A stretch of DNA of 64,000 bases from Polytrichum commune (lineage: Eukaryota > Streptophyta > Polytrichopsida > Polytrichales > Polytrichaceae): positions 41,976,001 through 42,040,000 of the forward strand of contig OX485806.1 in the NCBI GenBank assembly GCA_950295325.1, read 5' to 3'. The notes beneath the pieces are model-generated. The model was given only the letters and a program-made list of their open reading frames with translations. It searched no databases and was not told where the DNA came from. This document shows, piece after piece, positions 30,691 to 41,402 of this stretch. The position numbers and the translations under genes are program-made. Each line of letters opens with the position of its first letter. Within the stretch, counting starts at the first letter, position 1.

Positions 30691-31115
30691 TTCATGCATT
30701 TAAAATGGAATGGACCTCTACCAAATGGGTCCTCCAATGTGGCAACACTCCTACAAAGTGCTCCACGATGGCCCAAACCTCTTAAAATGGTCTAAAGTAC
30801 TTCATATGTCCTGCAAAATTTCAAAACTCCACCAAAAGCTCCAAACACCTACAAATTGCCTCCGATAGATTCGGCCCTCTCTTAGTTATTCCTTACATGA
30901 TCTTTTTCCTCTAAAGTAAAGTGGGCCCATAACCTCTTGGAGAAAAAACAAAAACAAGGAGATGAGCTTAGGAATGTAGAACACAATGCAAAAGGAATGC
31001 ATACAACAAAAAGAATGATTAGCTCTTCCCCTTATGCCTTTATTTATATATGTAGGTTACGATCTGCGTTGATAACCCATATGGGACAATGTCACCAATG
31101 CAACCTAACACTATC
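30691..31115. other. non-coding stretch left of a solo LTR
   Basis: No gene was found. It contains a TATA-like TTTATTTATATATG (31,040) and ends in the CTATC target site of the next LTR. Confidence 0.3.
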
Positions 31116-32114
31116 TGTCGCGCACCTCTCCATGAGGAGTGCCCGAAACACCATGGGCACAAGGGGGACCCCGGAGTGACACCCGGGACTTGTGGCGCCG
31201 TTGGTGAGAGGGCCCAAGTGATCCTAGTGTGGGTGAGGGCCCCGGGCGTTGGGAACGCCTCCCACCCACGAAGATTAGGAGGCACAAGGGTAAGGCCATG
31301 AGCTATGCGTAGCTCATGGCGTGGTGATTCTAGAAAGCTCAAGAACACCTCAATCGGAGGTGTGAGCTAGGAGTTATGGCCATTTGAGTGGGGCGCTGTC
31401 CCGGGACAGCGCCCTGGTACAGCAGTGCCTGGGAGTGATTCCCGGGACTGCCAAGGTTCAAACAGGCATAACGTCCTCAATACTTGTCCGAATGGGGCAA
31501 GTGAGGAGTCCATCGGCATCTACGTGAAGCGTAGATGAAGATGGAGTGGTTGGTTGTTATGATCAGACATCATACAAGGAAGTTATGATGGTCTGAAGCT
31601 GCTAGGGAGTTCTAGGCCCAGCAGCTAAAGGAAAATGTCCACTTGGCCCCAACTCTTGGTAGAGAGACAAGAGGTTGGTTGACGGTGGGGTAGGGGCCCC
31701 GCGTGAAGTCCTAGAGGCTTATATGGGTGAGGTGGTGTGGCCTCACCCACCCGAGGCCGAACGGCACGGCCTCCATTGGCATTGGCCTAATGTGAGGCCA
31801 TAGTTGCCTAGTATGGTTCGGGCTGTTGTAGTGTTGCTCCGGCAACGCGATGATCAACATAAGATTGGACTTCCATGGATGGGAGTCCACATCTAAGGAT
31901 TGGTTACCAATTAAAGGGGTTGGTTACCGATTAAAGGGGTGAGTACCGAAGTAAAGCAAAGTAGGAGGGTTGGTTCCCCTCCTATGAACTATAAGGTCCG
32001 GGGTGAGAGGAGCTAACCATTGGCATGGCGGTATGCGAAGGGTTAGCGACTCGTAACCTTTGCTAGAATTGCAAATTGGCAAGGTTGTTAAGGGGGCTAG
32101 CAAGGGTTGCGACA
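31116..32114 (+). mobile_element. family A solo LTR with CTATC duplication
   Basis: A 999-bp solo LTR, TGTCGCGCACCTC to GGGTTGCGACA, flanked by CTATC at 31,111-31,115 and 32,115-32,119. It is about 25 bp longer than the 974-bp form because 'ggttggttaccgattaaagg' is duplicated at about 31,897-31,942. To the right lies a truncated family A pol. That pol was already truncated before this insertion, because the two flanks must have been joined at CTATC. Confidence 0.95.
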
Positions 32115-32119
32115 CTATC

Positions 32120-33247
32120 ATCCAATATCAATTACTATTGCCACTTCATTCGAGATTTTTGTGAAGTTACTAAGATCTGGTTTGATTTGTTTAAGAAAGG
32201 GCTATCCCAAAGGTGGAATGAGCCTTGTCACAAAGCCTTTGCGGAGCTCGAGAACAAGTTGTTTTCGCCACATATGCTTAAGTTCATGGATTTTCAAAAC
32301 CTTTTGAGGTACATACAGATGCAAGGTACTTTGACATTGGTGAGTATTGATGCAAGATGGACGGCCATTGCATATGAGAACAAATAATTCAATGGTTGTC
32401 AAAGGAGACGGCCAATCCATGAGAAAAAATTCTTCGTTGTAGTACATTGCTTGAAAACATGACAACAATATTTGGGGTTGCACAAAGACCAAGGTGTATA
32501 TAGACAAAATTTCTTTGAAGTATTTTAAGATACAAGCGCAAGTGACCGCTAAGCCATTGCGGTGGCACGATACCCTAACGCTTATGAAGGCGGATTTGGT
32601 CTAGAACCAAATTGTAGCAATGTGGTGTCGGACACATTAAGTGGACGGGAAGGGTTTCAAGAAATGAACACCATCCAAATCTTGTGGCTGACTAATGAAG
32701 GAAACATGTGATGCAAGATACATGGTACATTAAGTACCCCGAAGCACAAAGGCTTCTAGGTGAGCCTTGCAAGGGCAAAACGCTTAAAAAAATCTAGTTG
32801 GTGGACCAATTGCTCAAATATAAGCAAAGTCGGGTATATGTGCCACAAGACAAGTTGAGGTTATTATTTTAAAGGATGAATATGATAGTTCCTTTTCTGG
32901 CCATAGAGGAGAAATTGAAAACAATCATAGAGTGGTATCAAGGAGGTTCCATTGGCCGTGTATAAAGGAGGATATAGCCCACATTGTAAAGATTTGGATG
33001 AAATGCCAAGTGAACTGAGCCTCTTACCAAAAGTAAGCCGACCTCTACCAATCATTGCCTATCCCACCGAGTGATTATGTCGGATCAAGATCCAAAGTCA
33101 CAAGTGCATTTTGGAAGCATTTCCTTAGGAAGGTTGGAACGGAACTAAGGTTAAGCATCACCTTCCATTCCCAAATGGATGGGAAAACGGAGCGTGTGAA
33201 TGGAGTCTCGAACGAATACTTGAGGAATATGGTGGATGCGGACCAAC
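32120..33247 (+). pseudogene. old chromovirus A3, pol part 1 (RNase H to integrase)
   Basis: Collinear with the intact element from the RT thumb (NYYCHFIRDFCEV) through a single RNase H start segment ('ctatcccaaaggtggaatgagcc'), the RNase H body, and the integrase zinc finger, to the integrase core (MDGKTERVNGVSNEYLRNMV). It stops at the CCAAC target site of element A4 and resumes at 40,229. Full of stops, it is the host for several later insertions. Its 5' half, including RT, is missing. Confidence 0.7.
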
Positions 33248-34221
33248 TGTCGTGCACCTCTCCATGAGGAGTGCCCGAGACACCATGGGCACAAGGGGGA
33301 CCCCGGAGTGACACCCGGGACTTGTGGCGCCATTGGTGAGAGGGCCCAAGTGATCCTAGTGTGGGTGAGGGCCCGGGCGTTGGGAACGCCTCCCACCCAC
33401 GGAGACTAGGAGGCACAAGGGTAAGGCCATGAGCTATGCGTAGCTCATAGCGTGGTGATTCTAGAATGCTCAAGAACACCTCAATCGGAGGTGTGAGCTA
33501 GGAGTTATGGCCATTTGAGTGGGGCGCTGTCCCGGGACAGCGCCCTGGTACAGCAGTGCCTGGGAGTGATTCCCGGGACTGCCAAGGTTCAAACAGGCAT
33601 AACTTCCTTAGGACTTGCCCAAATGGGGCAAGTGAGGAGTCCATCGGCATCTACGTGAAGCGTAGATGAAGACAGAGTGGTTGGTTGTTATGATCAGACA
33701 TCATACAAGGAAGTTATGATGGTCTGAAGCTGCTGGGGGGTTCTAGGCCCAGCAGCTAAAAGAGAATGTCCACTTGGCCCCAACTCTTGGTAGAGAGACA
33801 AGAGGTTGGTTGACGGTGGGGTAGGGGCCCCGCGTAGAGTCCTAGAGGCTTATATGGGTGAGGTGGTGTGGCCTCACCCACCCGAGGCCGAACGGCAAGG
33901 CCTCCATGGGCTTTGGCCCAATGTGAGGCCATAGTTGCCTAGTATGGTTCGGGTTGTTGTAGTGTTGCTCCGGCAACGCGATGATCAACATAGGATTGGA
34001 CTTCCATGGATGGAAGTCCACATCAAAGAAATGGGTTACCGATTAAAGGGTGAGTCCCGAAAGCAAAGTAGGAGGGTTGGTTCCCCTCCTATGAGCTATA
34101 TGGTCCGGGGTAGGAGGAGCTAACCATTGGCATGGCGGAATGCGAATGGTTAAAGCTCGTAACCTTTGCTAGAATTGAAAATTGGCAAGATTGTCAAGGG
34201 GGGCTAGCAAGGGTCGCGACA
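33248..34221 (+). repeat. 5' LTR of A4
   Basis: 974 bp from TGTCGTGCACC to GGTCGCGACA, flanked on the left by CCAAC. It contains several perfect hairpins: one of 22 bp at 33,523-33,544 centred on CCCGGG, CATCTACGTGAAGCGTAGATG-type arms at 33,648-33,668, and one of 22 bp at 33,998-34,019. No clear TATA box was found. Confidence 0.95.
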
Positions 34222-34223
34222 CG

Positions 34224-34235
34224 TGGTATCAGAGC
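34224..34235 (+). promoter_or_regulatory. primer-binding site, initiator tRNA-Met
   Basis: TGGTATCAGAGC begins two bases after the LTR end. It is complementary to the 3' end of plant initiator tRNA-Met, the usual primer of minus-strand cDNA synthesis in plant LTR elements. Confidence 0.95.
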
Positions 34236-34272
34236 AGGGTTCCAATTTTTGAGCTAGCACTTTGAGGTAGAC

Positions 34273-34860
34273 ATGGCTATCAAAAATGCGGGTTATGATG
34301 GTGAGCCCGGGGTTTCCAAAAGGTTGTGAGGCTCAAATTGGAACAAGGATCATGTGCAAGTGGATTTTGACCATACCATTGATTCTAATGACAATGGTGG
34401 GCATGAGGGTGGATTTGGTGAGGAAAATTAAGGAGTGCTTTGAAAAGGCTCGTGCACACCTCAAAAAACATTTGGGGCCTAGAATACCGAATGCACCCCA
34501 AACCTTGGAGGGCATTAATGTTGGATTGAAATTCCAACTCGAAATGCTTGGAAAGTATTGATGTTGGAATGAATTTGGTGGAAATGAGGCGTGCGGGCCT
34601 CTTAAGGCGTATATGCGCAAATTTCACACCCAAATGAATTGTACATCTTAGATGAACGAGTTTTCTAAGAAGTACATCGTTTTAGGTGGGGTTTCAGAAG
34701 CGGGTGGTGAATACCAAGTTCAAATTTCCAAAAGTTTATTGAGGTTGTGGCGGGGATCATCAAAATTGCAACAAGCATTAAGGCCGATGACCCCAATAAG
34801 AAATTTGGCGGTGCCTTACAACAATGGACGTTGAGGGGAGATAGGTACCACGCCAAATAA
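34273..34860 (+). pseudogene. gag region of A4
   Basis: The first ATG after the primer site (34,273) reads MAIKNAGYDGEPGVSKRL, then a TGA. Downstream in the same frame is VQVDFDHTIDSNDNGGHEGG before more stops. An overlapping frame (34,286-34,561) is the one shared with relic A1, and a third (34,620-34,850) includes VSEAGGEYQVQISKS. The acidic, Gly-rich start is compatible with gag, but no zinc knuckle was seen. The region is non-functional. Confidence 0.5.
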
Positions 34861-35035
34861 TACTTATGCCGCGGACCGAATGTAAGACGATGGCATTGTG
34901 GCCAAGGCTAGTAGCCTTAAGCCGAGGCCAAATCTTTTGTACCTTGAGGCTCAAATGAATGGGAGAAATGTCTCATGGGTTGACAAAGAGGCTACCATTC
35001 CTTCTTGAGCCAAAAACTCACAAGGGAGTTGGGGC

Positions 35036-35720
35036 TTGGCGATTGATAGAGCGGGCAAGCCCACCAAGGTGCGGTTTGGAAAAGGCAAACCGCATGAGAC
35101 AAAGGAGGCCGCGATGCATGTAACCTTTCAATGTGGGACATTGGTTTTTTGTCAAAATTTCACACCATGTGAAATAAATGAAATCCATGTCATTGTGAAG
35201 GCTGCCCTCTTTGAAACTCACATGATAGATGTGAGGTGCAAGCCGGGTGCTTGCGGTGCATTATAATGTGTCATAATAGCAATGACTTGATGTTCAAATT
35301 GACAAGAAGGAACCAAGTTGAATTTGGTCTTAATGGACCAAATAAAAAATGGAAAACATAATGGTTGTCGTTCAATTGGAGCAACTCCAAAGAAGGTATA
35401 GGGAGGCTAGGAAAGATGGGCCTCCCCCAAACCACATTTGTGGGATGTTGGTGAGATACAATGATGTATTCACCAATGTGTTGCTCAAAATGTTACCGCC
35501 AAGGAGTGAATATAGCAACTTTGCTCAAAGAGAGAACGAGTTCTTGAGGTATGTGGTGACAAATGAAGTTGGTGGACGAACATGACGAATGACACGGCAA
35601 TCCAAGAGGAGAATTGGCCCTTCATTCAAAAAAGGGCTTACGTCATTTGTTGGCCTAGCCAATTACTACCTCAACTTCATTCGAGATTTTTCTAAGGTTG
35701 CTAGGACCTTCCTCAACTTG
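35036..35720 (+). pseudogene. protease-RT linker and RT thumb of A4; RT palm deleted
   Basis: 35,036-35,266 encodes MHVTFQCGTLVFCQNFTPCE, then INEIHVIV and ETHMIDVRCKPG. In related elements this stretch lies between protease and RT. 35,349-35,585 gives MVVVQLEQLQRRYREARKDG, then PPNHICGMLVRYNDVFTNVL, KMLPPRSE. Where RT fingers and palm (with the YxDD box) should follow, only about 130 bp separate this from SFVGLANYYLNFIRDFSKVA, the RT thumb just before RNase H. The palm is therefore missing. The junction ('acaaatgaagttgg(t/g)ggacgaa') is the same in relic A2 (about 7,345). Confidence 0.7.
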
Positions 35721-35726
35721 TTGAAA

Positions 35727-36650
35727 AAGAATGGCTATCCCAAGAGTGGGATGAGTCTTGTCACCAAGCCTAGAAGGAAACTCAAGAGCAAGTTCTCTTC
35801 ACAAGATGTGGTCAAATTCTCGGGCGTTCACAAGCATTTTGAGGTGCACATGGAGGCAAAGGACTTTACCATTGGCGGATGTTCATCCAAGATGGAGGAT
35901 CATTGCTTATGAGAGCATTAAGCTCCATGGTTGTCGAACCTTGTCCGGCTTGTGCAATACATGGCTATCCCAAGAGTGGGATGAGCCGTGTCTCCAAGTC
36001 TTTGGGGAGCTTAAGACCAAGTTCTCTTCGCCGCCTGTGCTCAAGTTTGCGAAATTTGACAAACCTTTTGAGGTGCATACGGGGGCGAGTAACTTTACCA
36101 TTGGCGGATGTTGATCCAAGATGGATGCTCATTGCATATGGGAGCATTAAGCTTAAAGGTTGTCAAACCTTGTGCGACTTGTGAAAGAAATGGCTATCTC
36201 AAGAGTGGGATGAGCCTTGCCCCAAAGTCTTTGGGGAGCTTAATATAAAGTTGTCTTCGCCACCCGTGTTCAAGTTCGCGGAGCTTGACAAACCTTTTGA
36301 GGTGCATACGGGAGGGGGGGGGCGAGTGACTTTGCCATTGGCGGATGGTTAATGTAAGATGGATGGCCATTGCATATGAGAGCGTTAAGCTTGATGGTTA
36401 TCCGACCTTATCTGACTTGTGGAAGAAATGGCTATCCCAAGAGTGGGATGAGCCTTGTCACCACGTCTTTGGGGAGCTTGAGAGCAAGTGTTCTTAGACG
36501 CCCATACTCAAGTTCGCGGAGCTTGACAAACCTTTTGAGATGCATACGGGGGTGAATGACTTTGCCAATGGCGGATTGTTGATGTAAGAAAGATGGCCAT
36601 TGCATATGGGAGCATGAAGCTCGATGGTTTTCAAAGAAGCCAACCAACTC
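35727..36650 (+). repeat. four tandem RNase H start segments in A4
   Basis: Units begin with 'atggctatcccaagagtggg' at about 35,727, 35,962, 36,190 and 36,428 and are about 230-240 bp. Each encodes the RNase H entry (KFSSPPVLKFAKFDKPFEVH, then TGASNFTIGG) followed by 'ggccattgcatatgagagc' and a linker. One unit has a run of G (GGGAGGGGGGGGGCGAG, 36,310-36,326). Copy A2 has two units and copy A3 one. Confidence 0.85.
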
Positions 36651-37022
36651 ATGACCAAGAACTTCTTTGCCGTAGTGCATTGCTTGAAGATGTGACGACA
36701 CTATTTGGGATCGCACAAAGCAAAGGTCTACATGGACAATGTGTCCTAAAAGAATTTTGACATTCAAGCGCAAGTGAGCGCCAAGTCATTGTGGTGGCAT
36801 GATAGTTTGGCGTTTATGAAGGTGGATTTGATCCACAAACCGGACCATGGAAATGTGGTGCCGGATGCGCGAAGTAGACTGGAAGAGTTCCAAGCAATGA
36901 GAACCATCCAAACCTTGTGGCTAATGTGTGCCGGCGAAGGAAACTTGTGATGCAAGATACGGGAGGGGTAAATTAACTACCCCAAAGCACAAAAGCTTTT
37001 AGGTGACCTTTGCAAGAGCAAG

Positions 37023-38018
37023 GTGCTCAAAGAGGTTAAGTTGGTGGACGGATTGTTCAAGTGCAAGCAAAGTGGGGTATATGTGCCACAAGGCAAGTTG
37101 AGGCTATCGGTTTTGAAGGAGGAATATGATAGTCCTATTGCCGGCCATAAAGGAGAAAGAACCAACCGCCATAGAATGGTGTCAAAGAGGTACCGTTGGC
37201 AGTGCATAAAGGAGGATATAGCCCAGTTTGTGAAGGCGTGAATAAAGTGCCAAGTGAACCGAGCCTCTTACCAAAAGCAAGGCGGTTTCTTGCAACCATT
37301 GCCTATCCCGTCGGGGCCATGGCATAGTATGTGCATGGACTTGATCACAAGTTTGCCGGAGTCACATGGGTATGATGCCATCTTGTTGATGGTAGAGCGG
37401 TTGGCCAAGTTGGCCAAGTTGGCACACATGGTGCCGATTGTGGGAACCGCCACCGCGTTGGAGACCGCATAGCCTTTTGTCAAAGGATGGTTGAGGCACC
37501 ACGGGTTGCCAAGAGTGATTGTGTGGGATCAAGATCCAAAGTTCACAAGTGCATTTTCAATGCATTTCTCTAAGGAGGTCGGAATGAAACTAAGGTTTAG
37601 CACGGCCTTGCATTCCCAAATGGATGGGAAAGCGGAGCGTGTGAATGGAGTCTTGAAGCAATACTTGAGGAACTTGGTGGGGGCGGACCAAGGAGATTGG
37701 GCGGACTATGTGGGTCGAGCGGAGTGTAATTGCAATGTAGCCACACACTTGGCTACCAAGGGGTGGTCTTTCGTGGTGGCTTATGGAGTGGATGTGCTCC
37801 AACCTATTAACCTAGGTCTCGAAGGGGCACATTTAACACTAGAGTTCAACCTAGATGGTGAGGACTTGGCCAAGGATGGTAAACAAGTCTTGGAGATGAC
37901 CAAGTTGTTGGTGGAGAAAGCCCGAAGGTGCTACGGAGTGCAAGTCAATGCCGGAAGACGCGAAGTGGAGAATGAGGTGGGCCAAAAGGTGTTGTTGAAT
38001 GTAAACAACTTCACTTAG
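37023..38018 (+). pseudogene. integrase of A4
   Basis: The zinc-binding part (LFKCKQSGVYVPQGKLRLSV, later the CQVNRASYQKQ end) is followed, after a TGA near 37,240, by the core. The first catalytic Asp is in CMDLITSLPESHGYDA, the second in VIVWDQDPKFTSAF, and the Glu in MDGKAERVNGVLKQYLRN. A TAG near 37,471 interrupts it. The last frame, 37,491-38,018 (175 codons), continues through QGDWADYVGRAECNCNVATH to EVGQKVLLNVNNFT. All three catalytic residues are present at their sites although the frame is broken. Integrase would insert the cDNA; here it is inactive as encoded. Confidence 0.85.
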
Positions 38019-38039
38019 CCGAAAGGCCTCACTCCAAAG

Positions 38040-38460
38040 TTCATGTCCAAAATTGGAACTCCGCTTCCCGTTATGGAACAAATGTTCAAGGACATGTATA
38101 AGTTGGAATTACCTCCCAAGATCAAAGTGCATCCAACATTTCATGTCTTATTCCTAAAACCATTTAAGGACGACACCTTGTGGCCCGATCACAAGCAAGT
38201 GATTAGGCCACCTCCCGACCTTGTGGACGTCATTTGGAACATGAGGTAGGAGGGCATCCTCAAGTGTAGGAAGCCCAAGTGAAAAGAAAAGAAAATGTAC
38301 AAAGGAGTAGTTGGTGAAATGGGGAGGATACCATGAGAAAGAAGCCGTTTGGGTAGCGGCAAGAGACATGATGAACGCCAAGGAATTGGTAAAGCACTTT
38401 GAAGAAACTAAGGCTAGACATCCCAATAAAATGAAGCATAGGCATTGATGAGGACATCAA
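38040..38460 (+). pseudogene. integrase tail and chromodomain of A4
   Basis: KMSKIG-like start, then VMEQMFKDMYKLELPPKIKV, HPTFHVLFLKPFKDDTLWPD: the GPY-like tail with the usual HPxFHVxxLKP motif. It is followed by EGILKCRKPK, a stop, and EAVWVAARDMMNAKELVKHF, which together are the chromodomain (K-x-L-K-C-R start; W-x-A-x-D-M-x-N-A-x-E-L-V end). Chromodomains direct insertion to particular chromatin in chromoviruses. Two stops interrupt it. Confidence 0.8.
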
Positions 38461-39238
38461 TCTCCTTTAGTGGAGGAGAGACGCTAGTAGCACACTTAAC
38501 TTCGAGGCTAATTATTCCACAACATGAACTTGATCTTTGGCTTGAGGGAATAAAGTCCAAACTTTAGTGGTGCAAAGTATGAGATGAGGTCCTAGTCCTG
38601 TACTTGTGCTTGGTTAATGGAAGAGGGGGAATAGACATGCCAAACTAGGTTGGGTAAGCCGAGTAATTGGGGGCCATGGCTTGGAGGGGCCTTGGATAAA
38701 ACCAAGAAACTTCTTAGTTGTGGGCTTGTCCGGGCGGGGGCAAGGTGATGGCGCGTGCTCATAAAAGTGCTACCCGCAAGCTAACGAAAGTTGGCGCATG
38801 GGAGTCATGAACCCATGTCTCGAAAGAGCAAAGTGGGAACCGAGTCGGGCGGGACTTGGCATCACTCCCGTGCGATCGAGGCGTGGCTTAACAATGGAAA
38901 GCCATCTCGGAGTTGCAACCGAGACAACTTAGTGGAAGCGTTGAGGTCTCGCCTAGATGTGTCATGTTAGGCTAGTGGAGCCTAACGGGGGAGGCCCAAA
39001 GGAGGGGCAACCCAAGTGAGTCCCAAAGTAGGTGGGTCTAGTGTAGGTTAGGTCCTCGGAGGAGAGATCCAAGGTCGCTAACGGACCACCTAGGAACGAC
39101 ACCTTTGGGACTATGCCAAATTTGAAGATGCATTGTGGGGGTCGCGCCCTAAGGTAAACACAATGCCGCACCATAGAGGATGGCAACTTGAGAATTGGTG
39201 TGCCGACTACGAGTATAGTCGATGAGGGCATCGACTCC
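38461..39238 (+). other. 3' untranslated region of A4
   Basis: About 780 bp between the chromodomain stop and the purine tract, without a coding frame. It is collinear with 41,280-41,402, 42,376-42,645 and 46,055-46,196 of the old copy A3, so it is a genuine part of the element. Confidence 0.6.
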
Positions 39239-39254
39239 GTTTGGTGGGGGTGAG
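39239..39254 (+). promoter_or_regulatory. polypurine-tract-like sequence of A4
   Basis: TTTGGTGGGGGTGAG lies directly before the 3' LTR. The same string stands before the 3' LTR of A3 (46,182-46,196). It is the expected position for the primer of plus-strand synthesis; the interrupting T residues make it imperfect. Confidence 0.6.
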
Positions 39255-40228
39255 TGTCGTGCACCTCTCCATGAGGAGTGCCCGAGACACCATGGGCACA
39301 AGGGGGACCCCGGAGTGACACCCGGGACTTGTGGCGCCATTGGTGAGAGGGCCCAAGTGATCCTAGTGTGGGTGAGGGCCCGGGCGTTGGGAACGCCTCC
39401 CACCCACGGAGACTAGGAGGCACAAGGGTAAGGCCATGAGCTATGCGTAGCTCATAGCGTGGTGATTCTAGAATGCTCAAGAACACCTCAATCGGAGGTG
39501 TGAGCTAGGAGTTATGGCCATTTGAGTGGGGCGCTGTCCCGGGACAGCGCCCTGGTACAGCAGTGCCTGGGAGTGATTCCCGGGACTGCCAAGGTTCAAA
39601 CAGGCATAACTTCCTTAGGACTTGCCCAAATGGGGCAAGTGAGGAGTCCATCGGCATCTACGTGAAGCGTAGATGAAGACAGAGTGGTTGGTTGTTATGA
39701 TCAGACATCATACAAGGAAGTTATGATGGTCTGAAGCTGCTGGGGGGTTCTAGGCCCAGCAGCTAAAAGAGAATGTCCACTTGGCCCCAACTCTTGGTAG
39801 AGAGACAAGAGGTTGGTTGACGGTGGGGTAGGGGCCCCGCGTAGAGTCCTAGAGGCTTATATGGGTGAGGTGGTGTGGCCTCACCCACCCGAGGCCGAAC
39901 GGCAAGGCCTCCATGGGCTTTGGCCCAATGTGAGGCCATAGTTGCCTAGTATGGTTCGGGTTGTTGTAGTGTTGCTCCGGCAACGCGATGATCAACATAG
40001 GATTGGACTTCCATGGATGGAAGTCCACATCAAAGAAATGGGTTACCGATTAAAGGGTGAGTCCCGAAAGCAAAGTAGGAGGGTTGGTTCCCCTCCTATG
40101 AGCTATATGGTCCGGGGTAGGAGGAGCTAACCATTGGCATGGCGGAATGCGAATGGTTAGCGCTCGTAACCTTTGCTAGAATTGAAAATTGGCAAGATTG
40201 TCAAGGGGGGCTAGCAAGGGTCGCGACA
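39255..40228 (+). repeat. 3' LTR of A4
   Basis: 974 bp, the same length as the 5' LTR. By eye the two differ only at two adjacent positions near the end ('gttagcgctcg' here, 'gttaaagctcg' in the 5' copy). Followed by CCAAC. Confidence 0.95.
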
Positions 40229-41402
40229 CCAACAAAATTGGATGGACTATGTGGGTGGAGTGGAATTAAGTTACAATGTAGCCACACATAACTTCTTTTT
40301 ATGATATTTGATGTTCTTAAGCGACCACTCCATCTTTATCTACATTTCATGTTGATGCCAATGGATTACTTAATACCCCATTTGGAAAGGTATTTAGGAG
40401 GTTATGCCCGTTCAAACCTTGGCAATCTTGGGGGCCATTCCCAGGCCACTGTTGTACCAGGGCATTGTTACGGGACATCGCCCCGCTCAAATTGCCATAT
40501 CTCCTAGCTCACACCTCCGACTGAGGTGTTCTTGAGCATTTTAGAATCTGCATGCCATAAGCTATCCATAGCTTATGGCCTTACCTTCTTGACTTCTAGT
40601 CTCCGTGTGTGGAAGGCGTTCCCAATGGTTGGGGCCCTCACTCGCATTATGATCACTTGGGCCCTCTCACCAATGGTGCCACAAGTCCTAGGTATCACTC
40701 CGGGGTCTCCCTTGTGCCCATGATGTTTTGGGCACTCCTCATGAAGAGTTTTGCGACACATTCAACACTTAAATTCAACCAAGATGGTAAGGGCTTGTCC
40801 AAAGGGCGCAAACAAGTCTTAGAGATGACCGAATTGTTGCTAGACAAAGCTCAAATGCCCTACAAAGAGCAAATGAATGCCGGAAAACACAAAGTGGAGT
40901 ATGAGGTTGGCCAAAAGGTGTTATTGAATATGGAATACTTCACATTGCTCAAAGGCCTCACTCCAAAGTTGGAGCTCCATTTCCCATTGAGGAACAAGTG
41001 TTCAAGGACATGTATAAATTGGAACTACCGTCCAAGATCAAAGTGCATCCCACATTCCATGTTTCATTACTAAAGGCATTTAAAGAAGACACCTTGTGGC
41101 CCGATTGCAATCAAGTGATTAAACCACCTCCGGATCTTGTAGGAGATCATTTGGATTACAAGGTACAAAACATCCTTAAGTGTAGGAAGCCCAAATGAAG
41201 AAAACAAAGAAGTACTTGGTGAAATGGCAAGGATTCCATGAAAATAAACCCTTTGGGTAGCGGCAAGAGACATGGTGAACAGGGACAAGGTGATGGAGCA
41301 TTCTCATAAAAATCCTACGTACAATCTAACAAGAATTGGCGCATGGAGATCATTAACCCATGTCTCATACAAGCAAAGTGGGAACTGAGTCGAGTGGGAC
41401 TT
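40229..41402 (+). pseudogene. old chromovirus A3, part 2 (integrase end to chromodomain)
   Basis: It resumes the integrase after the A4 insertion (WMDYVGG-type reading, 'ggactatgtgggtggagtgg'). Broken at 40,287-40,757 by an inverted partial LTR, it continues with DGKGLSKGRKQVLEMTELLL and EVGQKVLLNMEYFTLLKGLT, then FKDMYKLELPSKIKVHPTFH and VSLLKAFKEDTLWPD, and a chromodomain start KCRKPK near 41,190. It is cut again at 41,403 by a solo LTR and proceeds at 42,376. Confidence 0.7.
40287..40757 (-). mobile_element. partial inverted family A LTR
   Basis: The reverse complement of the first half of the LTR, beginning 'cataacttctttttatga' and ending GAAGAGTTTTGCGACA. The other half is absent. It is one of the more diverged copies and lies within A3. 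A deletion of A3 sequence accompanies it: about 80 bp of integrase found in A4 is missing. Confidence 0.75.

Larger units (their letters stand above)
33248..40228 (+). mobile_element. recent LTR retrotransposon A4 (Ty3/gypsy chromovirus, RT-less)
   Basis: A 6,981-bp element bounded by 974-bp LTRs (33,248-34,221 and 39,255-40,228) and a CCAAC target-site duplication (33,243-33,247 and 40,229-40,233), inserted into the integrase of the older copy A3. The LTRs differ, by my reading, only at 'ttaaagctc' against 'ttagcgctc'. It has a primer-binding site for initiator tRNA-Met and a purine tract before the 3' LTR. Internal order: gag, protease/linker, RT thumb, four RNase H start segments, integrase (zinc finger, DDE core), and a chromodomain at the end, which places it among chromoviruses. 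The coding capacity is broken by stops and the RT palm is deleted. It must therefore have been mobilised by proteins of another copy. Confidence 0.95.

Noticed and set aside
34224-34235. tRNA-Met gene fragment
   Set aside because: Only 12 bases match, directly behind an LTR: it is the primer-binding site.
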